Shown one piece after another: positions 11,170-22,159 of a stretch of 64,000 bases of DNA. The position numbers and the translations under genes were made by a program. The notes below the pieces were generated by a model. It had not been told where the DNA came from, ran no database searches, and saw only the letters and a list, made by a program, of their open reading frames with translations. The stretch covers positions 1 through 64,000 of the forward strand of contig QVRM01000425.1 of the NCBI GenBank assembly GCA_003439945.1, written 5' to 3'. This DNA comes from Dermanyssus gallinae (lineage: Eukaryota; Arthropoda; Arachnida; Mesostigmata; Dermanyssidae). How positions within the stretch are numbered: position 1 is the first letter of the stretch; each line of letters opens with the position of its first letter.

Positions 11170-12973
11170 TTGCGTTTATGCAAGAGGCAACAATTGTCTC
11201 CTTATGAACGTGTACACCAGATAAATCAAGTAAAAGCGTCACATATCCTCCAGGTTCGGGCGTGTCCAGTCTAGCAGAGTTCCACGCACAGAAGCGGCGT
11301 TACCCCGCCGAATGTCCAGCGATAGTCTCTGGTGCAGGTACTCGATAGCTCCCCTGTCGAACGATTGAGCGCCTTGCCGACACGTTGAATAAGTTTATGC
11401 GTCTTCGAGCCAGGTCCCCCTAATGTCTCGAATGCCAGTGGACGAAAGTCGTGGGGGTAAGTGATACTGGCATACTTTCTGCACTTATTCGCTTCTGCCA
11501 ACATAGACGCGTGTCCAGCATGTTCCGCTCCCGCACTGACCATTGAGAGGGCTAATGAGTCAGTAACGGTTGCATCCCATACCAGCATGCGACCCATCTC
11601 GAAGGACGTTAGTGTCAGCCCGTCCGGTCGCTTCCCATCATTCTTGCAGAGGCCAGGAGGCTCGAGAATGCAAGGAAAGCCGGCCGGCCTCAAAGCTCGG
11701 CTAAATGTCTCGTTAAGTGCGGCGTGTCGGGCTCGACGACCTGAGCTTAAGGCACAAGAGAAGCCATGGTGTGCCTGTGGCCCCACTTGATCGCCGCATT
11801 TACATTGGTGGGGGATTACGAGAGCTGTCCCCAGGCGTAGCCCCGCACTAATCCGAACAGTCTCGTCATCTAATAGAGTACCTAACTGAGCACTGGGGAG
11901 AGCCTGTAACCAGGCCCCGGCGCTTTTTGAGGAGACCGCGCGTAGCCTGGCCTTGTCAGTCGTAGTGGGGGCTTGCTCAAAAAGATGCGCAAACGTCTTC
12001 TCCTGCAGTGGGGTCGACCAGCCTTTCTGGGAAAGGGAGTCAGTGGGTATGGCACCGCACAGAGAGGCTAATCTCTCAAGTAAGCCTGTCAAAGTGTGAT
12101 CGTATACACGTTGACCTGTATTGTCCAGTAACCGTTTGGCCTTTTCCACTGCCTGGGACATAGATGAGACAATGGCAGGCCCAGCCAATGCTACTGCGTC
12201 TGGCATTCCCAGTCCACGTAAGGATATGGGAAGCAGAGCCTGCAAGCCTGCATCGGGTGAGAGGCGTACGTTCAGGAGCAGTTCCAGTGTTTTCAAGGTC
12301 CACTCGTTAAAAGCTCGAAGGTTCTCGGTCAAGTCAAAACAATTAGCCCCTCTAAGTAAGTGAGTTATTCGGGCCGCCGAAAAGCACGATCTCAGTAGGT
12401 ACATTCCGCGATGATATCCCAGCGATGGAAGACGGCTGGCGGCTACTTCAAGCTTTTCTCTCCACGCGTCTATAGCCCAAGGTAGCCCCTCTTGGCAAAG
12501 AGGAACCCCGAGGACTTCAATGTCACTCTTCTGGACTATTTTGCAACCGGGAAGGAGATGGCACAGCTCCGATATATCCGGCGAGATCATATCCTCGGGG
12601 CCCGTGATGTAAGCCTCGCATTTCCCAGGGTTTAGGGATAGACCACTCACCCTCTCGAAATCCAGGACTCTCAGGATATCACCGACTACCGTAGCTAGGT
12701 CACCCCAAGCACACCGTCGTCTAGGTACCAGGCATTTAGAGGACATTGTAGGGAGTCGATCAAGTCCTTTACGCACAGGCAGAACAGCGGTGGACCTAAA
12801 GGGTCTCCTTGTTGGAGGCCCGCCTGCGAAGATATAGTCGCGTGTGGCAGAACCAAGTGCGACGGTTGAGCATAAGCCGCATGTACCTGGTGAAACATTT
12901 GCGGGGCGTAGGCATTCCTAAAATCCAGCTTCACCAGAACAGTCGGGCTACTGCGGGAGTTTATAAATGCACG
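11170..12973 (-). mobile_element. 5'-truncated RLE-type non-LTR retrotransposon
   Basis: Minus-strand element with RT palm motifs at its truncated 5' side and a restriction-like endonuclease at its C terminus, ending shortly before an AT/TA-rich tract at about 11145-11170. At this position copy B instead has the 5' terminal inverted repeat of a Tc1 element (49543-49860), so the two copies differ by insertion and deletion. The right border cuts into Tc1 sequence at about 12974. Fragments of the same family occur at 2222-2340, 27200-27565 and 60740-61095. Confidence 0.75.
11271..12934 (-). pseudogene. RT/restriction-like endonuclease polyprotein, truncated and frameshifted
   Basis: Two overlapping frames belong together. 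12934-12695 carries RT motif A (KLDFRNAYAP), motif B (GLQQGDPLGPPLFCL) and motif C (AWYLDDG). After a single-base frameshift near 12705 the frame at about 12715-11271 continues with SLNPGKCEAYI, a long thumb/linker region, a zinc-knuckle-like CKCGDQVG plus HHGFSC, then GKRPDGLTL and MLVWDATV, the PD..D core of a restriction-like endonuclease. In non-LTR elements such an enzyme nicks the target and primes reverse transcription. The N-terminal DNA-binding part and RT fingers are missing. It resembles the RLE-bearing elements common in invertebrates; I cannot name the clade with certainty. Confidence 0.8.
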
Positions 12974-13132
12974 AGAGGGCTCATTTCACGACTTGGCCGA
13001 AACAAAGGTAGACTTCCTACTAGAAGTTTTTTCCGTGTTGATACAAAGGGCGTAGGCTGGCGCGTCGCGAGTGACGAAAAGGCCCAAATCAAGGCCTATT
13101 AGGGCCTCTCGAATCGCGAAATTTCCCGTCGA

Positions 13133-14130
13133 TTGGGGCGTTGCCCTCAAGTAGTGAACAACTTTGTTAATTTAGGTGAATATTACGCCGTAAAAAAGAG
13201 TTCCGGGCAACCAAATGCCATTTCGGAACGACGCAAGCGTGCAATTCTGAAGAAAGCGTCGAACTCTGCGCTCTTGACAAAAGCAATTGCGGCAGCGGCT
13301 GGTGTGCAAACGAACGTGCAAAATGTGCAAAACCCCCTCAGGAAAACACATTGGTGTAGTGTCCACCACCCTCATGGCTGGCCGGCGACCGTTACGAGCC
13401 AGGCAGAGGACTTGTGTTGGTTGAGCGAGAGAATGGCGAACTCGTAACGGTCGCCGCCCGGTCATGGGGTGGTGGACACTAAAATTGGCTCACGAGAAAA
13501 AACACAAGAGAAAACCACAATTCACCGCTGAGCATCAGAAAGCTCGTCTCGACTTCGCCCATGATACAATAGCATGGGCCACTGAATGGCACAGAGAGCT
13601 CGTTTCGGATGAAAAGGTTCACTTTGATGGACCGGATGGATTGAACTATTGTTTCCACGATGTGCGCAAGGAAAAACGAATTTTGTCAAAACGGCACTCA
13701 AGTGGCGGTCCGGTGATGATCTCGACCGCCGTCGATTGTGTTTGTAGACGACCGTGTTAATTCGACGCGCTATAGGGATCTACTAGAAAAGCAATTGGCG
13801 CATTGTTTGCTGACTGGGAGGGCCTCACTTCGCTTTTCAACACGGTAGTGCCCCGATTCACACCGCCAGGCTGGACGGATACTGGTTCGAACAACGTCAC
13901 ATTGAGATCCTACGCTGCCCTGTAGTCGCATCAGATCCTAATATCATAAATAATGTGTGGGGCAGGCTCGCTCGAAAGGTTTGCACCATCGAAAACAAAT
14001 TTCGAACCAGGTAAAACTAAAAGAAGCAATTATGAAGGTGTGGAGCGAGCTCTCACAGGACGTCATCCGAAACTGGTTCAACCCTATACCAAACCGCATT
14101 TTGAGGTTATCTGACTTAACGGAAAGTTCA
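13133..14130 (+). pseudogene. Tc1-like transposase, copy A, inactivated
   Basis: Recognisable blocks in order: the HTH region (PNAISERRKRAILKKA, ALLTKAIAAAAGVQTNV), interruption by a MITE at 13355-13483, then KRKPQFTAEHQKARLDFA, LVSDEKVHFDGPDGLNY with the first catalytic Asp region, HDVRKEKRILSKRHSSGG, and frameshifted APIHTARL, DPNIINNVWG and KVWSELSQDVI. The second catalytic block lacks the usual HDNAP, and several frameshifts separate the segments. Cut-and-paste transposase family with a DDE catalytic triad; this copy cannot be active. Confidence 0.85.
13355..13483. mobile_element. 129-bp MITE with 43-bp inverted repeats
   Basis: Absent from the same place in copy B. Ends are TGTAGTGTCCACCACCC and, inverted, TTTAGTGTCCACCACCCC; the inverted repeats run about 43 bp up to CGACCGTTACGAG. 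The insertion is bracketed by ATTGG at 13350-13354 and 13484-13488, while copy B has a single ATTGG, so this is a 5-bp target-site duplication. Non-autonomous DNA transposon; superfamily not determined. Confidence 0.9.
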
Positions 14131-14429
14131 CTAAGTATTAGGTATAGTTGCTGGATGCACTCAATGTGTCTGCCTTCGTTTCCGTCGAGCCGCGAAATGA
14201 GCCCAAACGTCGTTATTCCGCTTAATATAATAAGTACACTCGCTAAGACATGCATATTGTATTATTATATTATTTATTCGCGGTGCAGCTCTGTCAAATA
14301 TATATATATATCTCGTATTTCAAAGTAATTCGAGATCCCAAATGTCGATCGAAGTCTCCCTTGTTACTCTGTGAGCATGTATCACATGATTCACACCGCT
14401 AGGCTGGACGGATACTGGGTAACAGAAGA

Positions 14430-15650
14430 TGTGCAACAATGCGTTCTAGAACAGACTACAATTATAAAAATAACCAACTTAACTCACATATCCAAGGTGT
14501 TCCCACTGAAAATTCCGTTCAGCCAAATTTCCCCGAGCTAATCATACTAAGTGAAGTAAACTTAAAGCAAACTGGGTGGCTATCAAGCACGTATTTCCGG
14601 CAAGTTTATCAGCTCTACACAATCTACATACAAAATATTTGGCAGTCATGCTTAACCAATGCTTTACAAAACGCGTATACCCGGCAAAATTAAAATGTGC
14701 AATAATTACACTTAGATATAATCAAGAAAATCACCATGAAGCTATTAACCTAGCTATCGACCTATTAGATGCGTTCCATTTCTGGCTAAACTACTCGCAT
14801 CACCATGTTCCCCGCACCTTGGTACACCAGAAGGTACAAGGCTTTCACAAACACTATTTCATATTTAATAACTTATTTCTAAAGGCTAGTGAACAAAACG
14901 CGATTGCATTTGCCGATGACATAACTTTCTTTTGCCTTCCTTACATACAAAATCTTGCGACATTAAGTACGCAAACTGACAACTTAAACATATTCGAATT
15001 GGTACTCAAAGCGCAGACTAAGTTTAAAATTTAAAAATATACAAATGTTAATTTGTATTTTTTCATCCGGTCAGCAATACCTAAACTCGATAATATTGCA
15101 CTAGCCAACAAGCTTTTGTATATTGTTTATATATTTAGCAGTGCCATGCTGGAGGCGCTCGCTGAGCATGGTCTGTGGGTCTGTTCCGATCCCACAATCC
15201 CAACGTACGTCACGAACTTACTGACCTTCGGAGACACTCGCCATTCCCCATCACCACTTCCACACGGGCATTCGGAACTTATATCGGCGAACCGCCGTTA
15301 AAAGCATTTTAGCTATGTTAACAATGCTGAGTTCCCTGAAGTCATAACATGAACGTTGCCTCACTTGTGCCATACGGCATGATCCTGATTTGACAGGACA
15401 ATCGGGCGGATGAAAGATTGCCGCGTGTTATCCTGTCTCTCTGCCGCGTTTGAAAAGTTTTGGAGACGCTTCTTCAAGACGATGTGAGAAGTGCCTAGCG
15501 ATTTCTACAATACACAGGCGATGAGGTCACACTCCTGGAAGGACTTCCTACAAGAGTTTCGTCGCCTGGTCACGCGATAAGCTGTTTATGCTTCCGTCAC
15601 AAGCTCTGTAGACGTCAGATTTTTTCATGCGCCGGAGGAGTGGCTGTATA
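14430..15650 (+). pseudogene. Decayed non-LTR retrotransposon remnants, copy A
   Basis: The frame at 14576-15034 ends with AIAFADDITFFC, an RT motif C signature, followed by TLSTQTDNLNIFELV as in RT palm/thumb. Next, 15148-15300 reads EHGLWVCSDPTIPTYVTN, similar to the end of LINE endonuclease domains, and 15500-15580 reads SWKDFLQEFRRLV, like the endonuclease-RT linker. The order (RT before endonuclease) implies two fragments or a rearrangement. Copy B carries the same set at 51225-52400. Similarity is weak and motif-based. Confidence 0.45.
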
Positions 15651-16385
15651 TGCAAATGCTGCATTGAGGGGTGTGCGCTGTATAATTTTGATACTTACCA
15701 AGCTTCGGCTTTCAGATTTAACGTTTTATTTTGTATCCAACGCCAACAGAAATCACCGTAACACCTCTTACAGTTCTCAACACGTACCGCAACTATAAAC
15801 TTAAATGAGCTGACATGGCCATAGCAAACGTATGGAACGCTTATGATAATGAGTTAAGGAAATATACATCATCTAAATGATTCAAAGAAAGATGGCGCTA
15901 AATATCACTGCGTGTGCAATATATTGATAAATAAGACAATTTATGCATACGACGGTGATTATAATTCGATATTAGATGCGATGGACTGAGAATAGTTAGG
16001 GGGGAAACCGTAAAATAACGAGGATACACATTCACACCTCAAAATTGCTCTAACACATATTATTATTATTATTAGTATTCCATTCAGTTTAGACAGAATG
16101 CCACAGAATACCAATATTGTAATAGAAAACTAGAATCATAAGTGCTGCGATATATGAAACACAAATGTTCTATAGGGAGCGTATGTTTGAAAAATAACTT
16201 GTTTTGAATTAAAAATATTTTAATTAAATGATACACTTTAAGCATACGGTTGTTTTGATTATCATTTGACTGCTTCATCATTTCGGCGAGAAAAGGACGA
16301 CGATTTGCGCTCGAGAAGTGCTGTGCATTCCACTCTACAGTATTATTTTTTCAATGCTGAAACCTCTCAGCATTAATATGGGGAA
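15651..16385. other. AT-rich duplicated intron sequence, no gene
   Basis: Matches 52450-53360 in copy B except that copy B carries a SINE insertion near position 15917 of copy A. A short (TAT)n tract lies at about 16058-16075. Confidence 0.6.
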
Positions 16386-18660
16386 TTACAGGAATCGTAA
16401 TGTACATGCGTCAACACAGCCAGTGACTAGTGTGGGACTCACAAACCCACTAACACCCGCCTCCCCCCCACCCTCAGGGAACGGTAACTGCTGGGCATCG
16501 CTTCGTATCCACGGGAGTGGCCTTTGCCTCTCCTCCCTACTCCAGCCTTCCTGCAGTCGCCCTGGCCCGCTTTGGTGCGGGGCGGCGACTTCAAGAAGGC
16601 CGTTAGCACCTTCCGCAGCCCGTCCGCCTGCGGGTGCATCGAGAATCATCACATGGGGAATCCTTTGCTGTATTTGCCTTGCCTGGTCCGCCTGCCTATC
16701 ACCCACCCGCTTCCCGTCTACAGATTTCCCCTCTCGACCGGAGCCTGACTGGACGCTAAAACGAGCTCTCCTGGCAGTCTCTTTGACCACCTTCGCAGAC
16801 ATGATCGCATCAAAGTGGGCAATACCTTCTCTCCAGGCCGCCGCAGAAGTCATCATATGGGTGACGACCTCGTTGACCGGTTGGCCTTGCACAGGTGCCG
16901 CCCCCACGTCCCGCGCTTCACGGAGGGCCCTACAATGCAGAACGGTGTGCTCTACATCATCCGGCTCCCCCGAGTCGCATAGTACGCAGGAGTCGACTTG
17001 GGATTTGTTAATCTTAACCATATACTCAAATTGACCGTGGCCGGTCAGCACCTAAGACGCATTATTAGATAGCTTGCCGTGTCTGCAGTCGTACCATTGC
17101 CGTAAATCCGGGATCAGACTTTTGGTTCAGCGACCCTTGGTGACCTCCCCAGGAGCTGCTGCCCTCATCCATTCTTTCTGCCAAAAGTCCAAAGTAGCTG
17201 ATTTGGCCCGTGTGAGCTCTAGATCACCGTCCAGCGCTCGTTCTGCTCGCTCCCCGGCAGCTCCTCCGGCGGTCCCATGGCAGCACCTTGGACACGACGA
17301 GCCTCAGTCGACACGATACGGAATGCGCGGCAGACCCTTATGGCCACCGGCCGTTGCGCCAACCTCAGCTTCTTCCTGTTGCATGCCGTCCTAAGTGCCC
17401 TGTCTGCCCATGCCGGTGCTCCGTGAAGGGCGGCGGATTCTGCAACAGTTGCCAAAAGGCGGCGCTTTTCTTCTCCAACTCCACCGACTCTTGGCACCAG
17501 GCGCGCCAGATTGCTGGCCACCTTTCGGGCCTTTGCTGACATGTGCTGTATGTGCGCTGCGGCAGTCAGTCCTTTGTATCACCCCGAGGTACTTTGCCTT
17601 TTTTCACAAAACAATTGAATGACCTGCTACTTCGACCTGTATGTTTTTGGTCCTGTTTCTGCCTGTTAGTTATAGGGCCTCAGTCTTGTGCGGTGCCAGT
17701 TTTAAGGAATGGTCTTCCATCCACTCTGTCACCATCAGCAAGGCCTTATTGGCGGCTGACTCTAGTGCTCGCGTACTACGGGCCGTGACCAGAAGGGCCA
17801 AATCGCCGCCATAACCGACCAACTCGACACCCCTAGGCAGACCCTGCAGCTGGAGAATTCCGTCATAGGCGAGGTTCCACAGGACCGGTTCCAAAACCGA
17901 TCCTTGCGGGAACCCTGCAGTAACTGCGTAGCTCTGATCGCCGGCCAGCAGGCCCATCTCCGACAGGTACGATGCTAAAATTCGACGGAGGTAGGGCGAG
18001 ATGCCCTTGCGCTCCATCGCTTGCATTGTGACTTTCCAGCTCATCGAGTTGAAGGCGTTCTTGACGTCTAGGAGAATGAGCAGCACAAACTCCTGTGTTC
18101 TGGGGGTCTTCGATAGGTGCTCACCTGCCCGTCTCAGTACTCTTGCCAGGGCGTCGAACGTGGACTGTCCCTTCCGAAAGCCATACTGTGCTTTTGATAG
18201 AGCCCCCTTGGCTTCGATCTCGGCGTTGAGCCGGTCAACCAGCACGTTCTCCAAGATCTTACCCATAGTGTCGAGAAGACATATGGGACGGTAGGCAGGG
18301 CCTCCTGTGGGGGCATCCCCTCCCACTGTTGGGATCAGGACCAGGTTAACCTTATTCCACAGCCTCGGAAAACGCCCCTCTCTGAGAAGTCTGTTGGCCA
18401 GGGTCTGAAAGACATTTGGCCAGCGCTTCACTAGCAGCCTCGCCGCTCCAGGGGAAACTCCGTCCGGGCCGGGTGCCTTCCCGGGTGTCAACCTTTTCCT
18501 TGCTCGCTCGACCTCATCTAAGGATTGTCTTCCGGGGCAACCAGAAGCTCCTCCTCACCGGATGGTCCGGAAAGAGATGGCGAACCGTACTGTACAGTAC
18601 TTGTCACACCTCTACAGGCAGAAACTGTGCTACTTTTTTGTGTATGCTGTATGCCATATG
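16386..18660 (-). pseudogene. R1/I-group-like non-LTR reverse transcriptase, copy A
   Basis: Minus-strand pieces in order. 18640-18491: upstream linker. 18491-17670: RT with [38 protein letters not shown], palm motif A LLDVKNAFNSMSW, motif B TAGFPQGSVLEPVLWNL and motif C VGYGGDLALLV, where the usual YADD is YGGD. 17542-17219: the post-RT region (MSAKARKVASNLARLVPR, ALHGAPAWADRAL). 17051-16386: a Cys/His knuckle CVLCDSGEPDDVEHTVLHC and C-terminal tail. Such elements carry an APE endonuclease upstream, which is missing. Frameshifts separate the blocks. Duplicated at 53370-55160. Confidence 0.85.
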
Positions 18661-19249
18661 TCACATATAATGACTTCGTGCATGACGGATTTACGTATAG
18701 AGGCTTAACTCACACATTATCAGTGGCAAAATGCGTAACGACTCGCAGATGGAGCAACCATGAGCGTGGCACTACGTAATTTCGCAGGCGTATTAGCGAA
18801 AAAGCTGTCTCCAAAAAAAGCTGCTAGCCAGGCGGAACTCCGATGACATGGCTGCAATTGCGAAGACAGCTCGAAATTATGTTTTGTGGCGTTTGACGTA
18901 CTCCAAAAACGTGACTTGCGCATACACCCGCAAAAATGCGAAGCACTACGTTCATGTATCTTTGTGTTGAACCTTGTTTTTCGTTCGGCCGACCGGTTCT
19001 TTGTCTCGGTTTGCGTGCCTTATGTTTTGTGCATGCATGTCTTTATTTGTTAACCGTAAGCTTTTTAATTGTACACCAGAATTGAGGTACATAATTTTCT
19101 GAACATGGTCAAGCGGTTACGCTCTAGTATGTGTTACCGTTGTTTGCTATGTTTGGCTCTAATCGATGCTAGCAGATAGACAATTGAAAGGGGTTTGCTA
19201 AAAATAGCAAGGTGGTTAAAATGAATGCCTCAGCACTCGTTTGTCCGCT
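18661..19249. other. No gene supported (copy-A-specific)
   Basis: The duplication alignment is lost between 18660 and about 20485, so this block is either inserted in copy A or deleted from copy B. Nothing coding was recognised before the LINE remnant at 19250. Confidence 0.5.
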
Positions 19250-20002
19250 CGCCAGCATATTCAAGAACAGAGGAGAGCGTACACAGGCTGATAACTACCG
19301 CTCTTAATTTTTGGTCACATACGTACCTAAAGTTTTCCAGAAATGGCTAATGATTAAAAGGCTTAGAAGGCACCGAAACAGTAGTAGAAAGTAAGCAGGT
19401 CTGCTTCGGAGTCTTCCTTCACGTTGCGACGGCCTTCAATGGCTTACACCACTCGTTCATGCTTCAAATGTTAGACTGTTTGGTATGTGCACCGGTAAGA
19501 ATTGATTGGTCCAGCCTATACCTATCTGGAAGAAAGCAGACGGTCAATGTGGTCATGTGAAATCCACGTATCGGAGGAACTTAATATTGGCACACCTCAA
19601 GGATGGGTACATGAACCTTAAATGTCCATTCTTTTTATGAACTTTATTGTACTGAGATGAAAAACTCACCTCGCAGACTTGCTATTGCCGAAATCGTTTA
19701 GAACGATGCTCTCATGGCGGACTCGCGGAGATTATATAGCTGATCAGTTTGCCGCGAGCGGACTGCTTTCAATTAATGAAATATATTATGTGCGTATTGC
19801 CCTGCTCGTGTTCAAAATGATGAGAGGTGAGATTCTATCGGAGATCCCCTGCCCACTCACGGTGGTGGTCAGCCGCTCGAATTCGCCGCATTACCTTCTT
19901 TGGGACAACCTTAATTTTTTTTACGAAACTAGCAGACAGTCTCTCGCATGCGATCTATTTGGGGCTTTCTTCTTTAAAAAATTCGATCCTGCAAGTCGGT
20001 GA
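19250..20002 (+). pseudogene. LINE reverse transcriptase remnant
   Basis: Scattered frames give FKNRGERTQADNYRS (as in KGDRTQVDNYRPIS of jockey/RTE-type RTs), then HVATAFNGLHHSFMLQMLD (motif A region) and NIGTPQGWVH (motif B). An open frame at 19679-20002 follows with SINEIYYVRIALLVFKMMRG, resembling the C-terminal tail of these proteins. Many frameshifts and stops and no motif C seen. Present only in copy A. Confidence 0.6.
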
Positions 20003-20532
20003 ATGAATTTCCAAGGTTAGCTATGCAATATATGATCACAATGCGTTGAGACAGGTATATAAACGTAAACGTATGAAACTATATGAATTATTGCAAATGT
20101 GTAGCCTTGTGTAAATGTGTGAACTGTATTTGTAAATTGTAAAAAAATGTAAATGTGTGAATATGTGTGAAAATGTGTACACTAAGATGTTTGTTTTACC
20201 TAATATTTTCAGGAAAACATAAGCATTGTAAAAACGCAGTTCCATCAATAAACCAAACCTTTCATTGTATTGCATTGTACACGAATCGCAAGTCATAGAC
20301 AAAACAACTTCCCGCACATGTGCAAGCAGAAAATCTTATGCTATCTTCTGTCTACGTAGTAGGGCATCCCACAAAGTACAACTCAATTATCTTTACCAAC
20401 GTAAGGTTTATTAAAAAAATAGAGGAACATCATTATCGCCCCATGAGGCTAACCGCCGTTCAAGCGGATACACTGCCGCAACCTACGACGTCTCACGTCG
20501 TTCATGTGAATATATATATATATATATATATA

Positions 20533-21850
20533 CGAGGTGTGTTCAATCGTTATCGCGACCTTTGAATTTTCGCGGGTTACGTATATTCGAATTTCGATTT
20601 TTTTTGTGGCGTTATGTTGGTACTCATGTCTCTCACTTATGCCGACAAGCTCGGCCATTTTGAATGTTCACTTAATTGTTGACAGCTGCTTTGCTTGCAC
20701 GTGTTTTGGATCGTCTTCGATTTTTACCTATTCAAAAAATGGATCAAAGAACCTGTATCAAATTTTGTGTGAAAAACGAAATTAAGTGCGCGGATGCATT
20801 CCGAATGTTGACTGTGGCATACGGAGAAGCTACCTTGGACCGAAGCAACGTTTATCGGTGGTACAAAATGTTCTCAGAAGGCCGAGAAGATGTGAACGAC
20901 GAAGAGCGTGCCGGACGCCCGAGCACTTCAACAACAGACGAAAAAATTAATGAAGTGGAGAAAATGGTATTGGCCAATCGTCGAATCACCGTTAGAGAAG
21001 TTGCTGAGGACCTAAACATATCGATTGGCTCGTGCCATTCGATTTTTGTCAATGATTTGGGCATGAGACGGGTCGCCGCGAAATTCGTACCAAAATTGCT
21101 CAATTGCGACCAAAAACAGCATCGCATGAACATTGCTAATGAGATGTTGGACTCTGTCCGCGACGACCCAAATTTGCTCCAGAGGGTCATAACTGGTGAC
21201 GAATCGTGGGTTTATGGTTATGACGTGGAAACCAAAGCTCAATCATCTCAATGTAAGCTGCCGCACGAACCAAGACCGAAAAAAGCGCGCCAAGTTCGGT
21301 CGAATGTGAAAGTTTTGCTGACAGTTTTCTTCGATTGCAGGGGCGTGGTGCATCATGAGTTCTTGCCACAGGGTAGAACGGTCAATAAGGAATATTACCT
21401 GCAAGTTATGCGCAATTTGCGCGAAGCAATCCGCCAGAAACGCCCGGATTTGTGGAAGAACAAAAATTGGCTTTTGCACCACGATAACGCCCCTGCTCAC
21501 ACATCGTTGCTTGTGCGCGAGTTTTTGGCCAAAAACAACACACTAATGATGCCGCAGCCACCGTATTCCCCAGATCTGGCCCCCTGTGACTTTTTCTTGT
21601 TCCCTAAACTGAAGAGGCCCATGAAAGGACGACGTTACGCTACGCTTGACGAGATAAAGACGGCATCGAAGGAGGAGCTGAACAAGATAAAAAAAAATGG
21701 TTTTTTGAAGTGCTTCGAAGATTGGAAAAACCGTTGGCACAAGTGTATAATATCTCATGGGGATTACTTTAAAGGGGACAAAATAGATATTCATGAATAA
21801 ATGAATAATTTTTGAAAAAACACAAAAGTCGCGATAACGATTGAACAGCA
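20533..21850 (+). mobile_element. Complete mariner transposon in a (TA)n array
   Basis: About 1.3 kb. Both ends carry the inverted repeat GTTCAATCGTTATCGCGAC (20543-20561 and, inverted, 21828-21846) and both sides run into TA arrays, consistent with mariner insertion at TA. It encloses one uninterrupted transposase frame. Absent from copy B, where the corresponding TA array appears to hold an R4-like LINE instead. Confidence 0.9.
20739..21800 (+). CDS. Mariner transposase, apparently intact
   Basis: The 353-codon frame from MDQRTCIKFCVKNEI is the usual length for mariner; the upstream Met at 20676 would add 21 residues unlike the family, so I chose the later start. The N-terminal HTH region includes ATLDRSNVYRWYKMFSEGR and RITVREVAEDLNISIGS. 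Catalytic residues sit in ITGDESWVYGYD, HHDNAPAHTS and PYSPDLAPCDFFLF, and the last two Asp are separated by 34 residues, the D,D34D signature. The C terminus includes WKNRWHKCIISHGDYFKGD. Mariner transposase binds the terminal repeats and moves the element by cut and paste into TA. Lack of any stop or frameshift suggests recent arrival; activity cannot be judged from sequence alone. Confidence 0.92.
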   Translation: MDQRTCIKFCVKNEIKCADAFRMLTVAYGEATLDRSNVYRWYKMFSEGREDVNDEERAGRPSTSTTDEKINEVEKMVLANRRITVREVAEDLNISIGSCHSIFVNDLGMRRVAAKFVPKLLNCDQKQHRMNIANEMLDSVRDDPNLLQRVITGDESWVYGYDVETKAQSSQCKLPHEPRPKKARQVRSNVKVLLTVFFDCRGVVHHEFLPQGRTVNKEYYLQVMRNLREAIRQKRPDLWKNKNWLLHHDNAPAHTSLLVREFLAKNNTLMMPQPPYSPDLAPCDFFLFPKLKRPMKGRRYATLDEIKTASKEELNKIKKNGFLKCFEDWKNRWHKCIISHGDYFKGDKIDIHE

Positions 21851-22159
21851 TATGTATATATATATATATATAATTTTTTTGCGAATATTGATATACGAAA
21901 TTGTAAAGTTTGTTAAAGCCAAAAAATGCACTATGATCGTTGAGAATAGAATTCACATTCTATTAATCAGTTTCACGTTACCTCAAAATCATAACCCCAT
22001 GACAATTCACAGCGCCCAAGAAACAGGATTTTTTTTGCGAACACGACATTGTGCATGGTTTCTGTATAGGAAGATTTGTTTGCAATAGCACATTTTGTGC
22101 TCCTACGTCGAGCAACCATACAAATGTCACGGATTATATATATATATATATATATATAT
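21851..22159. repeat. Duplicated intron segment with TA arrays
   Basis: Sequence from about 21880 recurs twice in tandem near 57890-58382 in copy B. Short TA arrays at 21855-21872 and 22135-22160 flank it. Confidence 0.75.

Larger units (their letters stand above)
12974..14385 (+). mobile_element. Tc1/Tc3-like DNA transposon, copy A (5' truncated)
   Basis: Homologous to 49543-51032. The 5' end is cut by the adjacent LINE fragment. The 3' terminal inverted repeat (about 14146-14385) is more complete than in copy B and pairs with the 5' repeat of copy B (49645-49860). Beyond 14385 lies a stray 31-bp piece identical but for one base to internal transposase sequence (14389-14419 versus 13855-13885). 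A 129-bp MITE interrupts the coding region. Confidence 0.85.

Noticed and set aside
16318..17034. 238-codon plus-strand frame
   Set aside because: Antisense of the C-terminal part of the R1-like element, whose Cys/His knuckle is on the minus strand.
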